From Dendrolimus kikuchii (Eukaryota; Arthropoda; Insecta; Lepidoptera; Lasiocampidae): a stretch of DNA of 64,000 nucleotides. Below, in pieces: positions 42,183 to 52,620 of this stretch. Every line of letters starts with the position of its first letter. Positions within the stretch are counted from its first letter, which is position 1. The translations under genes were made by a program, and so were the position numbers. The notes below the pieces were generated by a model. That model worked only from the letters and a program-made list of their open reading frames with translations, was not told where the DNA came from and did not search any database. The stretch is taken from NCBI GenBank assembly GCA_019925095.2, contig CM034408.1, forward strand, positions 806,001 to 870,000, in the 5' to 3' direction.

Positions 42183-42419
42183 CCAGGTGGTAGGGCATTT
42201 GCCCGACTGGATGGCTACCAGCCCTGGTCTAAATTATGTCGCCATAAAAACCTTGTGTTGTGTTCCGACATTAGTGACCAGGTTCCAGTCTCTCTTAAGA
42301 GGGCAGCAGCGCATTTGTAGCACCTTTGGTGTTGCAAATGTCCATAGGCGATGGTAACCGCTATCCATCAAGGTGGCCGTCTGCCTGTATGCTGAACTCC
42401 TGCAATAAAAAAATAAAAA
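42183..42419 (+). mobile_element. SINE-B short form
   Basis: Starts CCAGGTGGTAGGGCATTTGC, ends CAATAAAAAAATAAAAAA. Confidence 0.85.
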
Positions 42420-42504
42420 AACTTGGATGAGGGAGGACAAGAGGACAATTTGACGAAAGGAGGACATGTCTTCGATTTGGCTACCACATGGCAAGCTTGC
42501 CCGT

Positions 42505-42588
42505 GACTGAAAGAAACATTGAGAAGAAGAAGATTAAGGTGGTATGGGCATGTAATGAGGTGGCGTGAAAGTCATGTCACATTTTTTT
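42505..42588 (+). pseudogene. Fragment of another RTE/BovB-like C-terminus
   Basis: The frame reads RRRLRWYGHVMRWRESH, the same LRW.GHV motif as RTE-A but clearly a different family. It is only a few dozen codons. Confidence 0.45.
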
Positions 42589-42599
42589 TAACAAAAAAA

Positions 42600-42724
42600 A
42601 CAAAACCGACTTGAAAAGTAACTAGAAAGCAAAAAATTAATATATTCTAGAACATCTTGAAGTTGGTTCCAGTAAAACATAAAAAACAACAATAGAATTG
42701 CTTAATGAAAACATTAATCACAAT
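42600..42724. mobile_element. Element E fragment
   Basis: 'caaaaccgacttgaaaagta' to 'catcttgaagttggttccag' corresponds to the first 120 bp of element E at 26592 and 50860. Confidence 0.45.
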
Positions 42725-42859
42725 CAAATATAGCCTGTCACTTAAAAATAATGGAGCTTTCTATTAGTAAAAGAATTTTCAAAATCGATTCAGTAGTTCA
42801 AGAGATTTCTTTCTAGAAACAAACTCACAAACTTTACCTCTTTATAATATTAGTATAGA
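42725..42859 (-). mobile_element. Hel-Y 5' part
   Basis: Ends (sense start) TCTATACTAATATTATAAAG before T at 42860, with 'ttttcaaaatcgattcagta'. The CTAG end is not seen. Confidence 0.5.
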
Positions 42860-42861
42860 TA

Positions 42862-43130
42862 TGCACGTTTTATATTCTTGTTTCTTAGACCTATCCAGAG
42901 CTTTTGACCTAGTGTCCTATGACTTTCTGTGGAAAAAGTTTCGTGAGAGGGAAGGACCTACCAGCAGAGCTGATGTGCATTTTGCAGTTTTGGTATTATA
43001 ATCAAACAGATAGCGTGAGATGAGCCGATCAGTTGTCGGAAACATATGTATTGGATTATGGTGTCACACAGGGGGCAATAATATCACCCAAACTTTTTAA
43101 CTTGTATGTGAACTAACTAATCGTTGAGAT
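42862..43130 (+). pseudogene. Non-LTR reverse transcriptase fragment
   Basis: Three frames together show reverse-transcriptase blocks: FLDLSRAFDLVSYDFLWKKF (motif A with the catalytic Asp), LPAELMCILQFWYYNQTDSV, and GVTQGAIISPKLFNLYVN (motif B). Two frameshifts separate them, and the YADD block is missing. The family is a CR1/Jockey-like non-LTR element, not obviously RTE-A. It is inactive. Confidence 0.7.
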
Positions 43131-43376
43131 GAGCAGTAAATAGGTTGAATCTCGAATTGATGATGTTAGTTTTCCCTAAAAAACAGATTTAAGTAGTCGA
43201 AAGATTTTGCTTCAACAGATTTTTGTTCAAAGTATTTTTACATTGTATTTTGATATTTTCAAAATTTTCCACCACATTATTCGAAAGTTAGAAGAGGAGA
43301 TCACAATTTTACCCACTTGTTGTTAGTGACAAAATAAATCAAAAATATTATGTAATCTCGGAACTATTAAATATTA
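43131..43376. other. Unassigned stretch
   Basis: No match recognised. Confidence 0.3.
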
Positions 43377-43931
43377 CTAGTGGTCGCCCATGGTCCAAAT
43401 TCGACCATATTAATTAATTTAAATTATAAGTTTGAACATTATTAAGGTTCTGTTGTCAAAGACTACTTCTATAATCACAGATTACGCCAAGACTACACTG
43501 TTAATTTGACTTTAACAATAAACAAAAGAATTGTGCGTGTGTGTGTCTCAAATACATAGACATACATAACTTCACGCCAGTTCCCTTGCGGGGTAGGCAC
43601 GAACAACAGAGCGCCATTCAGGCTTATTCTTACACACCTCACTTGCTTCTTTGACATTCATAGCTCTTGTCATGCACGCTCGTCTGTTCTTAAGGCTCCT
43701 GACATCACCTTTTGCTAGTACACGATCAATTTGATCATGGAAGGTGTGTCGTGGCCTCCCATGACATGGTAGTGTGTGTAATGTATTTTTTATGCATATT
43801 TTTTTTTAATATTAGTATTTTGCACTCCTGTTCTATATAAACTATGTGTGCGAAATTTCATACTCCTCCGTCCGCGCAATTTTCGTAAAAAGGGGTACAA
43901 AGTTTTTTTTCTTCACGTATTAATATATAGA
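43377..43931 (-). mobile_element. Hel-F with RTE-A nested
   Basis: CTAG at 43377-43380, sense 5' end TCTATATATTAATACGTGAAG at 43931 before T. An antisense RTE-A sits at 43558-43763. It belongs to arm B of the inverted duplication. Confidence 0.75.
43558..43763 (-). mobile_element. RTE-A tail nested in Hel-F
   Basis: Splits 'caaatacatggtagtgtgt' of Hel-F after ACAT, which is repeated on the right. This is a short target duplication of 4-5 bp. Confidence 0.8.
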
Positions 43932-44640
43932 TTTGGTGCATTACTGTGTTTATCCATTTCTTATACAGCAATCAATTTTACTCAATGCCAATAATTTTAT
44001 AATAAAGTATATTGGAAATTCAGTCATGTTGTAATAGGTAGAAAGTTCACTTTCGAATAGCAAAATATGTTTAATTTTAAGCAGCATCCATGTAGATCGA
44101 ATAGTTACAGTCAGTGTAACTCGTTATCCTGAGATGCGGCAACAATAAAATTTAAATTTTATAGTAGACACAATAAAGGCTATAATAGCTTGAATGATCC
44201 GGTTATTAAAACGGACGATATTGAAACTAATAAAGTACAAGCAAATTTCAACTTTAATGCATCGAGATAAAGTTTAATATAATTTGGAAAATGAATTTAT
44301 TAAGGTATGCCAACAATAACCTATTACGACGAATTTGGAGTTTACGGCCTTGTAAATAAAGTTTATAATATTAATAACAACGGATGTAAAGTCAAAGGGA
44401 GGCTTGAAAATTTGTTTGCACCATCATTAGTTTCGACTCTTACGATCCCTTTGAACCGGTTTTCATCGTTTTTATCCGGGTGTATTATATTTTCAGACAC
44501 ATGAAATAGTGGACTGTTACCCGAGGGGTTAAAGTGATGTAGCGAGAGCGCTAATAGTTCGCGTGCCTAAATAGGCATTTCGCCCGAGGTTAACACTGAG
44601 TTTTTCATTTAGAAATATGAGGAAAGTATATAAAAGCGGA
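43932..44640 (+). repeat. Inverted duplication, arm B
   Basis: Partner of 34085-34775. Carries the 65-codon frame 44307-44504 (MPTITYYDEFGVYGLVNKVY...) and the 45 bases missing in arm A (agcgagagcgctaatagttc). Function unknown. The frame has no motif I recognise. Confidence 0.7.
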
Positions 44641-44682
44641 TTAATTAAAGAAATTAAAGAAAAAGAAAATTAATTAATTAAA

Positions 44683-44900
44683 AGTCGTGGAAGGCCACGA
44701 CACACCTTCCATGATCAAATTGATCGTGTACTAGCAGAAGGTGATGTCAGGAGCCTTAAGAACAGACGAGCTTGCATGACAAGAGTTATGAATGTCAAAG
44801 AGGCAAGTGAGGTGTGTAAGAATAAGCCTAAATGGCACTCTGTTCTTCGTGCCTACCCCGCAAGGGAACTGGCGTGAAGTTATGTATGTATGTATGTATG
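44683..44900 (+). mobile_element. RTE-A tail with 8-bp TSD
   Basis: TAATTAAA at 44675-44682 and 44901-44908. It starts AGTCGTGGAAGGCC. Confidence 0.85.
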
Positions 44901-45057
44901 TAATTAAAGAAACCATACTTCTCTAATAAAATCGGGCGTTAAATCCTTATGTAAATCTGATGAACTCATTTGATACGTCACATATGAATCGTCAAGTAAA
45001 TTTCTTTTTCTGTGGCATTCTACCAGCCAGTATTTTTTTGTCACTGATTATAATTAA

Positions 45058-45160
45058 CTAGCTGTGCCCGCGACATCGTCCGCGTGAAATTTGTTTTCAA
45101 AACCCCCGATTTTGAAATAGTCTTCATTGGTGCTCCGCTTCTATTGGTCTTAGCGTGATG
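45058..45160 (-). mobile_element. Hel-C 3' part
   Basis: CTAG at 45058-45061 and the conserved 3' block up to 'cttagcgtgatg', where the family D element starts. Confidence 0.65.
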
Positions 45161-45162
45161 GA

Positions 45163-46211
45163 CAAAACTATTAAGACTCAAACCCAGCAAAAACCAGCTG
45201 CCAGACCTCAAGACACTGTGAGCTCTTTCTGCGTACAACGGAACACAAACCAACTTGACTGATAATTGCTTTTATTTTTCCTTCCACCCATTTTAATATT
45301 ATATAAAATTATTAGAGTGAATTTGGGGAATAGTGTGAATGGAGCGATAGGTAAACTTCTAGGCGCTAAGAACCTCAGCCAGAAGGCCCAGCTCGCCATA
45401 CACAACGCGGTGCTGGTACCTACGCTCACGTATGGAAGCGAGAGTTGGGTATGGAAGAAAGAGCATGAAAGTAGAGTAAACGCGGTCGAGATGCGAGCAC
45501 TGCGCAAAATCTGCGGAGTGACGCTCGCGGACCGCGTTCGTAATACCGAAGTAAGAAAGAGAGTTGGTCTGAAAGAGAGTGTCGGGGTGAAGGTAAGGAA
45601 AGGAATGCTCCGGTGGTTCGGGCATGTGGAAAGAATGCATGATGAAAGAATGACTAAACAGATATACAATGCAAAAGTGGATGGATGCAGAAGTCGTGGA
45701 AGGCCACGACACACCTTCCATGATCAAATTGATCGTGTACTAGCAGAAGGTGATGTCAGGAGCCTTAAGAACAGACGAGCTTGCATGACAAGAGTTATGA
45801 ATGTCAAAGAGGCAAGTGAGGTGTGTAAGAATAAGCCAAAATGGCACTCTGTTGTTCGTGCCTACCCCGCAAGGGAACTGGCGTGAAGTTATGTATGTAT
45901 GTATGTATGTATAAAATTATTAGAGCTAGGCATGTTTGCTGAAGAGTTTCTTGCGCCGTTTCTGCTCTTCAAGCCATAACATGTTGCGAAGCGGTAGTAA
46001 ATTAGATTAGGCTCTCATAGAGTAAATAATAACCATAAACAAAATTAAAATTAACAAGTTGGCGGTAGGCTAAATAAAACTTTAACAATACTCGTTGACA
46101 CTTGACATCTTTGTCTTCCGTGATCACGACCACTGAAAAGTGGCCGAAACGTCGGAAAAACCAAAATCAAATAAAATTACCGCGCTTAAAACCGTTAAAA
46201 CGTAGTTTTAT
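45163..46211 (+). mobile_element. Family D, best copy, with RTE-A nested
   Basis: Sense start CAAAACTATTAAGACTCAAAC, which coincides with the far end of 39615-40174, so it is a true terminus. The end is AAACCGTTAAAACGTAGTTTT. Near the 3' end, 'gaccactgaaaagtggccga' and AACGTCGG form a stem plus GAAACGTC, a pattern known from the hammerhead-like pseudo-LTRs of Penelope-like elements. There is no reverse transcriptase. RTE-A is nested at 45318-45909. Confidence 0.6.
45318..45909 (+). mobile_element. RTE-A, longest copy, with 16-bp TSD
   Basis: 592 bp with an uninterrupted frame of about 190 codons: VNLGNSVNGAIGKLLGAKNL, VLVPTLTYGSESWVWKKEHE, ALRKICGVTLADRVRNTEV, LRWFGHVERMHDERM, RSRGRPRHTFHDQIDRV, and the stop after PARELA. 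TATAAAATTATTAGAG flanks it (45302-45317, 45910-45925) inside family D. The upstream ATG at 45266 lies in family D and is not the RTE start. It is the best consensus for the family in this window. Confidence 0.9.
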
Positions 46212-46215
46212 TAAA

Positions 46216-46553
46216 TTTTAAAGTCGTTCAGAAATCAAATTAAATTTGAAACTGAAGTTTTATTTTCCTTTATTTGATTTCGAATGCCTAACGTTTGATG
46301 TTCGTTCCGGTTAAGTTTTGACTACATTTTTTACTAAAGTTAAAATATTCTGCAATTATCATTCAGCTTCTTTATTTATTGATTCTGAGGTCTATGATAA
46401 TTATAACGAAAAAATCGTTCAGAAATCATTTTTTTTTTCATTTTTTTGGTTTTGCATGTCAAACGTTTGATGTTCGTCCCGTCGCGTCGTTCAGAAATCA
46501 ATGTTTTTTATTTATTGATTCTGAGGCGGTAGGAAGTTTGCCGGGTCAGCTAG
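46216..46553 (+). mobile_element. Helitron-like element with internal repeats
   Basis: Ends 'gtttgccgggtcagctag' at 46553, a usual lepidopteran Helitron 3' end. 'cgttcagaaatca' occurs three times, 'aacgtttgatgttcgt' and 'tttatttattgattctgagg' twice each, so a block of about 200 bp is duplicated. CAGCTAG is repeated three more times after the end. Confidence 0.5.
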
Positions 46554-46574
46554 CAGCTAGCAGCTAGCAGCAGT

Positions 46575-46967
46575 AGCAATAAATTATTCCATGTACGTGA
46601 CGTAACATACTATTTTCATCCATGTAATCAGGCAACTCCAGGCGTACTTTCAGAATATGAGAAATATTTTTTTTTTTCAATTTACCAGTTATTATTTGCT
46701 AAAACATTGGTACATCTGGTACATGGTAAGCCGATATTAAATGAATTATTTCTATCTTTCAAATTGATTCAACCATTGCGATGCATGTAATTGTAAACTT
46801 GAATCATTTAATGACATTAAACACCGTTTTGTCCTTTCAGTTCTTTCAATAAAATGTATTCCATTTGATTGAGCCGTTTGATATCAGCCTTAGTTATATT
46901 CAAATTTTAATTTCATAAAATATGTCAATAATTGACATCAAAACAATCTTGAATATCTCATTCAATC
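46575..46967. other. Unassigned AT-rich stretch
   Basis: No match recognised. Confidence 0.3.
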
Positions 46968-46971
46968 ATAA

Positions 46972-47408
46972 TGCTACGACCGACAAAGACCAATAATTCA
47001 CACCTGCTGTTTATTACCTTTCCGCATTTCGACTACTTTAGTTTACTTTGTATTTAACATTTGTAATTAGAGAACAGCCTATTTTGTATTGTAATCTTTT
47101 ATGGCAGTCATTAGCCAGGTGTGTCGAACTGACTCGAAGAAGTTCGGTCGGGCAGACCTATTGTATCGGTGCAGTATAAAGCCATGGCCCAATGGAGAGC
47201 GGCAGTCAAGCGATAACCACAAGCGTGGCAAGACGTGTGTACATTCGATAATCTATATAGTGACGGACTTTGCGCGTGTTATTGAATCGTGCATTACGTT
47301 TGTACTGGTCGTGTTCAGTTATATTTGTACCAGCGTGTTTGTACAGTTCTAAATAAACTCTATAATCATTCCAACGGCATTTAAATTCGAGTCCCGTAAC
47401 TCGTAACA
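46972..47408 (+). mobile_element. LTR-G solo LTR
   Basis: Begins TGCTACGACC, ends ACTCGTAACA, with 'cagtataaagccatggccca' (TATA region) and AATAAACTCTATAATC (poly(A) signal). Flanks ATAA and ATAT. No internal retroviral-like sequence adjoins it. Confidence 0.7.
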
Positions 47409-47812
47409 ATATAATATACGCACAGTAATAGTTTCATCCGTCTATCAGCGCACATGTATAAACATTCTGTATCAATTGAGTACGGTTCGTAACAACATCC
47501 TGTATATTTGATTGATATTGTCGCATCAAATTGAATTTATTCGAGTGTTAGTTTAAGTACGTTTCACACGGTACTTGTTACACACTCGTTAGGGTGCGAT
47601 GGGGCAATATGGACCCTCTGATTTTAATCATCAGTTTGTCTGTTAAGTTAATATAACGACGAATAGATAGATATATATTAAAAAATCTACATAAAACGCC
47701 AATCAGTTGGGAACTGGCAGAAATGTTTCATCTAGATGCAGCTGTGTTAATTTTTTAAATATATTTAAAGCCTTGATATTGTTGGCAGTTCTGTTTTGGA
47801 AATTAAACTCGA
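47409..47812. other. Unassigned stretch
   Basis: No match recognised. Confidence 0.3.
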
Positions 47813-48334
47813 TATAATGAACTAGCGGTGTGTAACTCCTGAGTGATTGACTCAAAAGATATATATCCGACGCGAAGAGTGATTTGATCTGTATATCACT
47901 TGCGCTCAAAATGTGTCTTTATATCTTTAACTCTTTAGTTCATTCCTGTTCCACGTGATGACTATAGATCCGAATGAGAACTAGACAGAAAAGAGAAAGA
48001 ATGATTAGCCCGCACACTGCGCATGCGTAGTAAGTGAACGAGGAAACCGAATATAATAGCAAGCCAAAATAAATCGTAACATCGTAATTCTGTTTTAATT
48101 TAATTAATTTTATTATATTTTTTCACTCTATTTGTTTATATTTTTTTCATATTAGTTTATCAGTATATCACTCACAGATAATAACTCATCTTGTCTGCAA
48201 TTGACACTGACACTATTCACTGTAAAGATAAAGAGTTAAAGATATAAAAGAGTGATATATATCTTTGTATCAAAAAGATATATATCACTCTTTTCTTCTT
48301 GGTGAGTGATTTTTCTCATGACTATAATGAACTA
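47813..48334. mobile_element. Fold-back element with nested hairpins
   Basis: TATAATGAACTA occurs at both edges (47813-47824, 48323-48334). TTTATATCTTTAACTCTTTA (about 47917-47936) has a perfect complement at about 48229-48248. The right arm contains a 21-bp perfect hairpin of aaaagagtgatatatatctt type (48246-48293). It could be a MITE with unusually long direct repeats, or the repeats may be coincidental. Confidence 0.5.
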
Positions 48335-48798
48335 TATGATTATTATTATTAAACTATTTACATGAATCGAAATATACATAAAAAAGTACGTAATGACAAA
48401 TTGTGCGAGAGACTCGAGAGAGAGAGAGTGGTAAGTCGTCAATGATAATTGTGATGAGGAATTAATCAATTTTTGCCTTCAAGGTCGCTCCTATATCCCG
48501 CGTACCGTCCGACGCTTAGCTGCTAATTGTGCGAGCTATGCGCGTCGGCGGTATGCGGGGCGCGGAGAGTAGGTGTGCTGCGGCGGGCGGGTCAGAGGGT
48601 GTTCTTTGTCCGCATTACTTGTATTGACATACATAAGCTATCCACCTGCATATATATTTAAACATCCATTAAAAAACAGAAATATTATAATTAATTTAAA
48701 TACGGAACCAACAATAAAATGAATTGTAAAGTTAAGAATTTGATTTAATAAAAAAAAAAGAACAAAGAATATATTTATGTCAAATTATATTATTATTT
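48335..48798. other. Unassigned, GC-rich patch at 48490-48600
   Basis: A short GA run (48413-48430), then a GC-rich patch without frame. No family recognised. Confidence 0.3.
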
Positions 48799-48915
48799 AA
48801 GAGAGCTGTAGCGCATTTGTAGCACCTTCGGTGTTGCAAATGTCCATAAGCGATGGTAACCGCTTTCCATCAAGTGGGCCGTCTGCCTGTCTCCTGAACT
48901 CATCCAATAAAAAAT
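48799..48915 (+). mobile_element. SINE-B 3' part
   Basis: Begins 'aagagagctgtagcgcattt' and ends 'catccaataaaaaataca'. It is 5'-truncated and adjacent to the pogo-like remnant. Confidence 0.75.
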
Positions 48916-48916
48916 A

Positions 48917-49271
48917 CACAAAAAAAATTGAAAACCTCTCAAACTCGAAAAAAAAATTGTGTTCTCCCTTCCCTTCAACCCTCCAAACCTCTGTTGCTCG
49001 AAATCTGAACCCTTTATAAGTCGAAATAATTAATGACTCCCTATAAGCAAATTCAGTGCTTATGGTCCCTCTATAACTAGAAAAAATTAATTGGACCTCT
49101 GTATCTCGAACGTAGCAATATTTTACTACCTTTACAACTCGATTATTTAAATAAATTTTATTTAACCTCTACAAGCCGAATGTTTCCTTACAAAATCGAC
49201 ACCTCATAAACTCCATAACTCAAATTTTTTGGCGTCTCCCATCAAGTTCGTCTTAAAGAGGTTCTACTGTA
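48917..49271. mobile_element. pogo/Tigger-like remnant with iterated motif
   Basis: The right end 'aaagaggttctactg' plus TA is the inverse of CAGTAGAACCTCTTT, a pogo-type terminus. The left end is eroded (gaaaacctctcaaactcga). The terminal word CCTCTATAACTCGAA recurs in degenerate form about eight times across the element (for example near 48934, 48984, 49010, 49064, 49096, 49131, 49170). No transposase frame remains. Confidence 0.5.
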
Positions 49272-49332
49272 GTAGACTTGGGCCCCAGATGATCGAGGTT
49301 TTCAATTGTTATTAATTAATTTTGTAATGAGT

Positions 49333-49562
49333 CTTTTTATTATTGCAGGAGATCAGCAGACAGGCAGACGGCTCACTTGATGGAAAGCGGTTACCATCGC
49401 CTATGGACATTTGCAACACCAAAGTTGCTACAAATGCGCTGCTGTCCTCTTAAGGGAGACTGGAACCTGGTCACTAATGCCGGAACACAACTCAAGGTTG
49501 TTATGGCATACTTTAGACCAGGGATGGTAGCCATCCAGTCGGGCAAATGCCCTACCACCTGG
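49333..49562 (-). mobile_element. SINE-B short form
   Basis: Poly(T)-like start 'tttttattattgcaggagat', ends at the inverse of GGCCAGGTGGTAGGG. Confidence 0.85.
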
Positions 49563-49606
49563 CCTGCCCTACCATCTTCTTAAAAGTTATGTTGTTTAGT
49601 TTATCT

Positions 49607-49895
49607 ATATAATATCAGCCCATAAATGTCCCACTGCTGGGCTCGGGCCTCCCATTATAGAGGGAATGGACAGTATATCCTCCACGCTTGTCCAAGCTTG
49701 GCAGGTTTGACACGTCAGTCATCTCGACGTGCAAGTTGCATCACGATGTTTTCCTTCACCGTTGTTAGCACGTGGTAATTGTAACATGCACATTAGGTCA
49801 GAAAACTGCCTCAGTGGTGCATGCGTTCCGGCCAGGATCGAACCCGCGCCCTTTGAGTCTGGGACGCGTGCGCTAGCCATTACGCTACCACGACT
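49607..49895 (-). mobile_element. tRNA-derived SINE-1
   Basis: Sense head GTCGTGGTAGCGTAATGGC with A box, and B box GGTTCGATCC. 'gatatt' at the 3' end is followed by TAT repeats. It is close in sequence to 11582-11873. Confidence 0.8.
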
Positions 49896-50084
49896 TTAGT
49901 TTATCTACCTTAGTTCAATTCCGATTGAACTTTCCTATGACATTGGACTTTGGCTTACCTTGGCACCTTTTGGACTTAATGTGGGTTTTTTGGGGTTTAT
50001 CGCATGTGGTTTGGTTCCGCTTTCCACCACTTTTTCTTGAAAGTCGAAAGACCATGGAAATAAAGATTTACCAAGCTATAGAAC

Positions 50085-50582
50085 ATACATACATACATAA
50101 CTTCACGCCAGTTCCCTTGCGGGGTAGGCGCGAACGACAGAGCGCCATTTAGGCTTATTCTTACACACCTCACTTGCTTCTTTGATATTCATAACTCTTG
50201 TCATGCACGCTCGTCTGTTCTTAAGGCTCCTGACATCACCTTCTGCTAGTACACGATCAATTTGATCATGGAAGGTGTGTCGTGGCCTTCCACGACTTCT
50301 GCATCCGTCCACTTTTGCATTGTATATCTATTTAGTCATTCTTTCATCATGCACTCTCTTTCAGACCAACTCTCTTTCTTACTTCGGTATTACGAACGCG
50401 GTCCGCGAGCGTCACTCCGCAGATTTTGCGCAGTGCTCGCATCTCGACCGCGTTTACTCTACTTTCATACTCTCTCTTCCATACCCAACTCTCGCTTCCA
50501 TACGTGAGCGTAGGTACCAGCACCGCGTTGTGTATGGCAAGCTGGGCCTTCTGGCTGAGGTTCTTAGCGCCTAGAAGTTTAC
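50085..50582 (-). mobile_element. RTE-A, long copy with internal deletion and 11-bp TSD
   Basis: AGCTATAGAAC at 50074-50084 and 50583-50593. About 65 bp are missing after 'ctttcatcatgca' (the KVRKGMLRWFGHVERM codons), so the frame is broken. It reaches 5' as far as the LLGAKNLSQKA codons. Confidence 0.9.
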
Positions 50583-50593
50583 AGCTATAGAAC

Positions 50594-50859
50594 CTTGTTA
50601 ATAAATGTTAAATCTTTAGTCGGTGGTCTATCCAAAAGGTAGTTTCAGCAGTTTAAAGCAATGTATGTCGTTACAATCACTGTAATAGGGCCGAGACAGT
50701 CGTAAACTAGCCATTAATGGACAGTGCACATTGTTCATATAATCCAGTCGCACATAAATGTACGTAGATGGAACATTGTAGTGTTTAAACTTTGTAGAAA
50801 GTTAACTATAACATTCTTTGACCATATAATTTAAATATGTAAATAAAACTATACCTACA
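50594..50859. other. Unassigned stretch
   Basis: No match recognised. Confidence 0.3.
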
Positions 50860-51345
50860 TAAAAAAAACTTCGTTTAAAAAAACCGACTTCAAAAACTAA
50901 AAAGTATAAAATAACTTATTTCTAAAGCTATTTTTAATTATAATATCTTATTTTTATATATTATATCTAAAACATCTTGAAGTCGGTGCGAAGTAAAACA
51001 TAATAATTACTATATTTTGAAAATTACTAAATTTTTTTTTATTTGTTAATTTTTAGTGTCTAGCTATGGGTAGGCCTACGAAAGGTGCCGCGCGCCTTAA
51101 AAAATATAGATCCTAAGGACGGAACGGAACGGAAATTTTTTTCACAAAAAAATGTTCATAAAATTAAAACTACTGGACCAAACTATGTTGAATTTTTAGG
51201 GGACCACATGGCAGCAATTCCGCATCAAACTAAAGAAGAATCACGTAAATCGGCTCATAAATCTCAGAGTAATCGGTGAACATACATAAAAAAAAAGATT
51301 CCGACGAATTGAGAACCTCCTCCTTTTTTTGAAGTCGGTTAAAAA
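50860..51345. mobile_element. Element E, copy 2
   Basis: Same ends and order as 26592-27098. The frame 51085-51279 shares TTGPNYVEFLGD, IPHQTKEESRKS and the SNR end with copy 1. A further partial E (51346-51435, ending 'ttttgaagtcggtac') follows directly. Confidence 0.6.
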
Positions 51346-51435
51346 GCTTTTTAACAAAAAAGAAGTCGACATCAAGAGTAAGTAAATAGCATAAAATAAA
51401 TACTTTATACAACATTTTGAAGTCGGTACATTTTG

Positions 51436-51844
51436 CAAATTTGTTGTTGTGTTTTGTGTTTTGGCTCCGACTTCTAGGGCTACGTTCCACAAGAGACTCA
51501 GAACGACCACGTTCCACTTACGGGCGTTACAATCATAAACTCTAGTGGAACGGATTATGGAGCGTTAATGCATTAAGGACAAAATACATATACTTATATG
51601 TCATTGGCTGATTTGAAAATCGCGCCTTTTTCAATGTCAATCGGTAGAGAGAATTAATGTTCTCTGGTCAACGTCCATTTCGACCCAACTCTTGACAAGG
51701 GTCGTTGAGAGCGTTGTGTGATCGAAATGATGACGTCATTAGTGACGTTTTCGTCACAACCACAGCGACCGTGGTCGCGTGTGGAACGGCAGATGGAGCA
51801 TTTTGGGCGTTGTGAGATACTAAAGGAACGCGCCCTAGATGATC
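51436..51844. other. Unassigned, loose inverted repeats
   Basis: 'acgaccacgttccac' near 51507 and the inverse 'gtggtcgcgtgtggaacg' near 51770 may be the ends of a decayed DNA element. There is no frame that I trust. Confidence 0.3.
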
Positions 51845-51864
51845 TAGAAAATATTTATATTTTT

Positions 51865-52110
51865 CATTGTTATTTTGGTCATTTTAGTCATTTTGGTCAA
51901 TTTGGTCATTTTAGTAATTTTGTCATTTTGGTCAATTTGGTCAATTTGGTCAATTTGATCAATTTGGTCATTTTAGTCATTTTGGTCTATTTGGTCATTT
52001 TGGTCAATTTGGTCAATTTGGTCATTTTAGTCATTTTGGTCTATTTGGTCATTTTGGTCAATTTGGTGAATTTGGTCATTTTGGTTCATTTGGTCATTGT
52101 ACTATTTTTT
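51865..52110. repeat. 9-bp minisatellite of Hel-K copy 2
   Basis: Units TTTGGTCAA or TTTGGTCAT. On the other strand they read GACCAAATT-like, against GGACAAATT in copy 1. A similar 'gaccaaaatgacgaaaatgg' stands at the very edge of the first array (30899). Confidence 0.8.
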
Positions 52111-52306
52111 GTCACTTATGTAGTTTACAGATAGATAGACGGGGGATAGATAAATAAAACTAGAACGGGTTGAAATACTCGTAGAGGATGAAAGTATTTA
52201 TGGGAAACCAATCATTTCTGAAGTTTATAGATATAAAAATATATCATCTATAAAAAAATGCGATAGTAACTCGATCTGTCTGTCTGTTAAGCCTTCACGG
52301 AAAACC

Positions 52307-52620
52307 TTTTTTTTTTATTGCAGGACATCACTAGACAGGCAGACGGCCCACTCGATGGAAAGAGGTTACCATCGCCTATGGACATTTGCAACACCAAAGG
52401 TGCTACAAATGCGCTGCTGCTCTCTTAAGGGAGTCTGGAACCTGGTCACTAATGCCGGAACACAACTCAAGGTTGTTATGTCGGAATACTCTAGACCAGG
52501 GGTGGTAGCCATCCAGTCGGGCAAATGCCCTACCACCTGGCTGTGGGTAGTTTTGTCGCCTCTTACGACAGGCCGCCCGGCCGCAGGAAATTGTATTCTT
52601 TCTCCGTTCCTGCACGGATA
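52307..52620 (-). mobile_element. SINE-B long form nested in Hel-K
   Basis: Complete antisense copy. The Hel-K text breaks after 'ttcacggaaaac' and resumes at about 52621. Confidence 0.8.

Noticed and set aside
45266..45317. ATG at 45266 as the start of the 206-codon RTE frame
   Set aside because: The ATG lies in the family D element left of the target duplication, so it cannot be the native start.
49800..49895. Antisense tRNA gene
   Set aside because: It is the head of SINE-1, found in the same form at 11582-11873 and 28343-28600.
51718..52134. 138-codon frame with FGHFGQFGHF/ILVNLVNLV repeats
   Set aside because: A translation of the TTTGGTCAA minisatellite plus unrelated upstream sequence.
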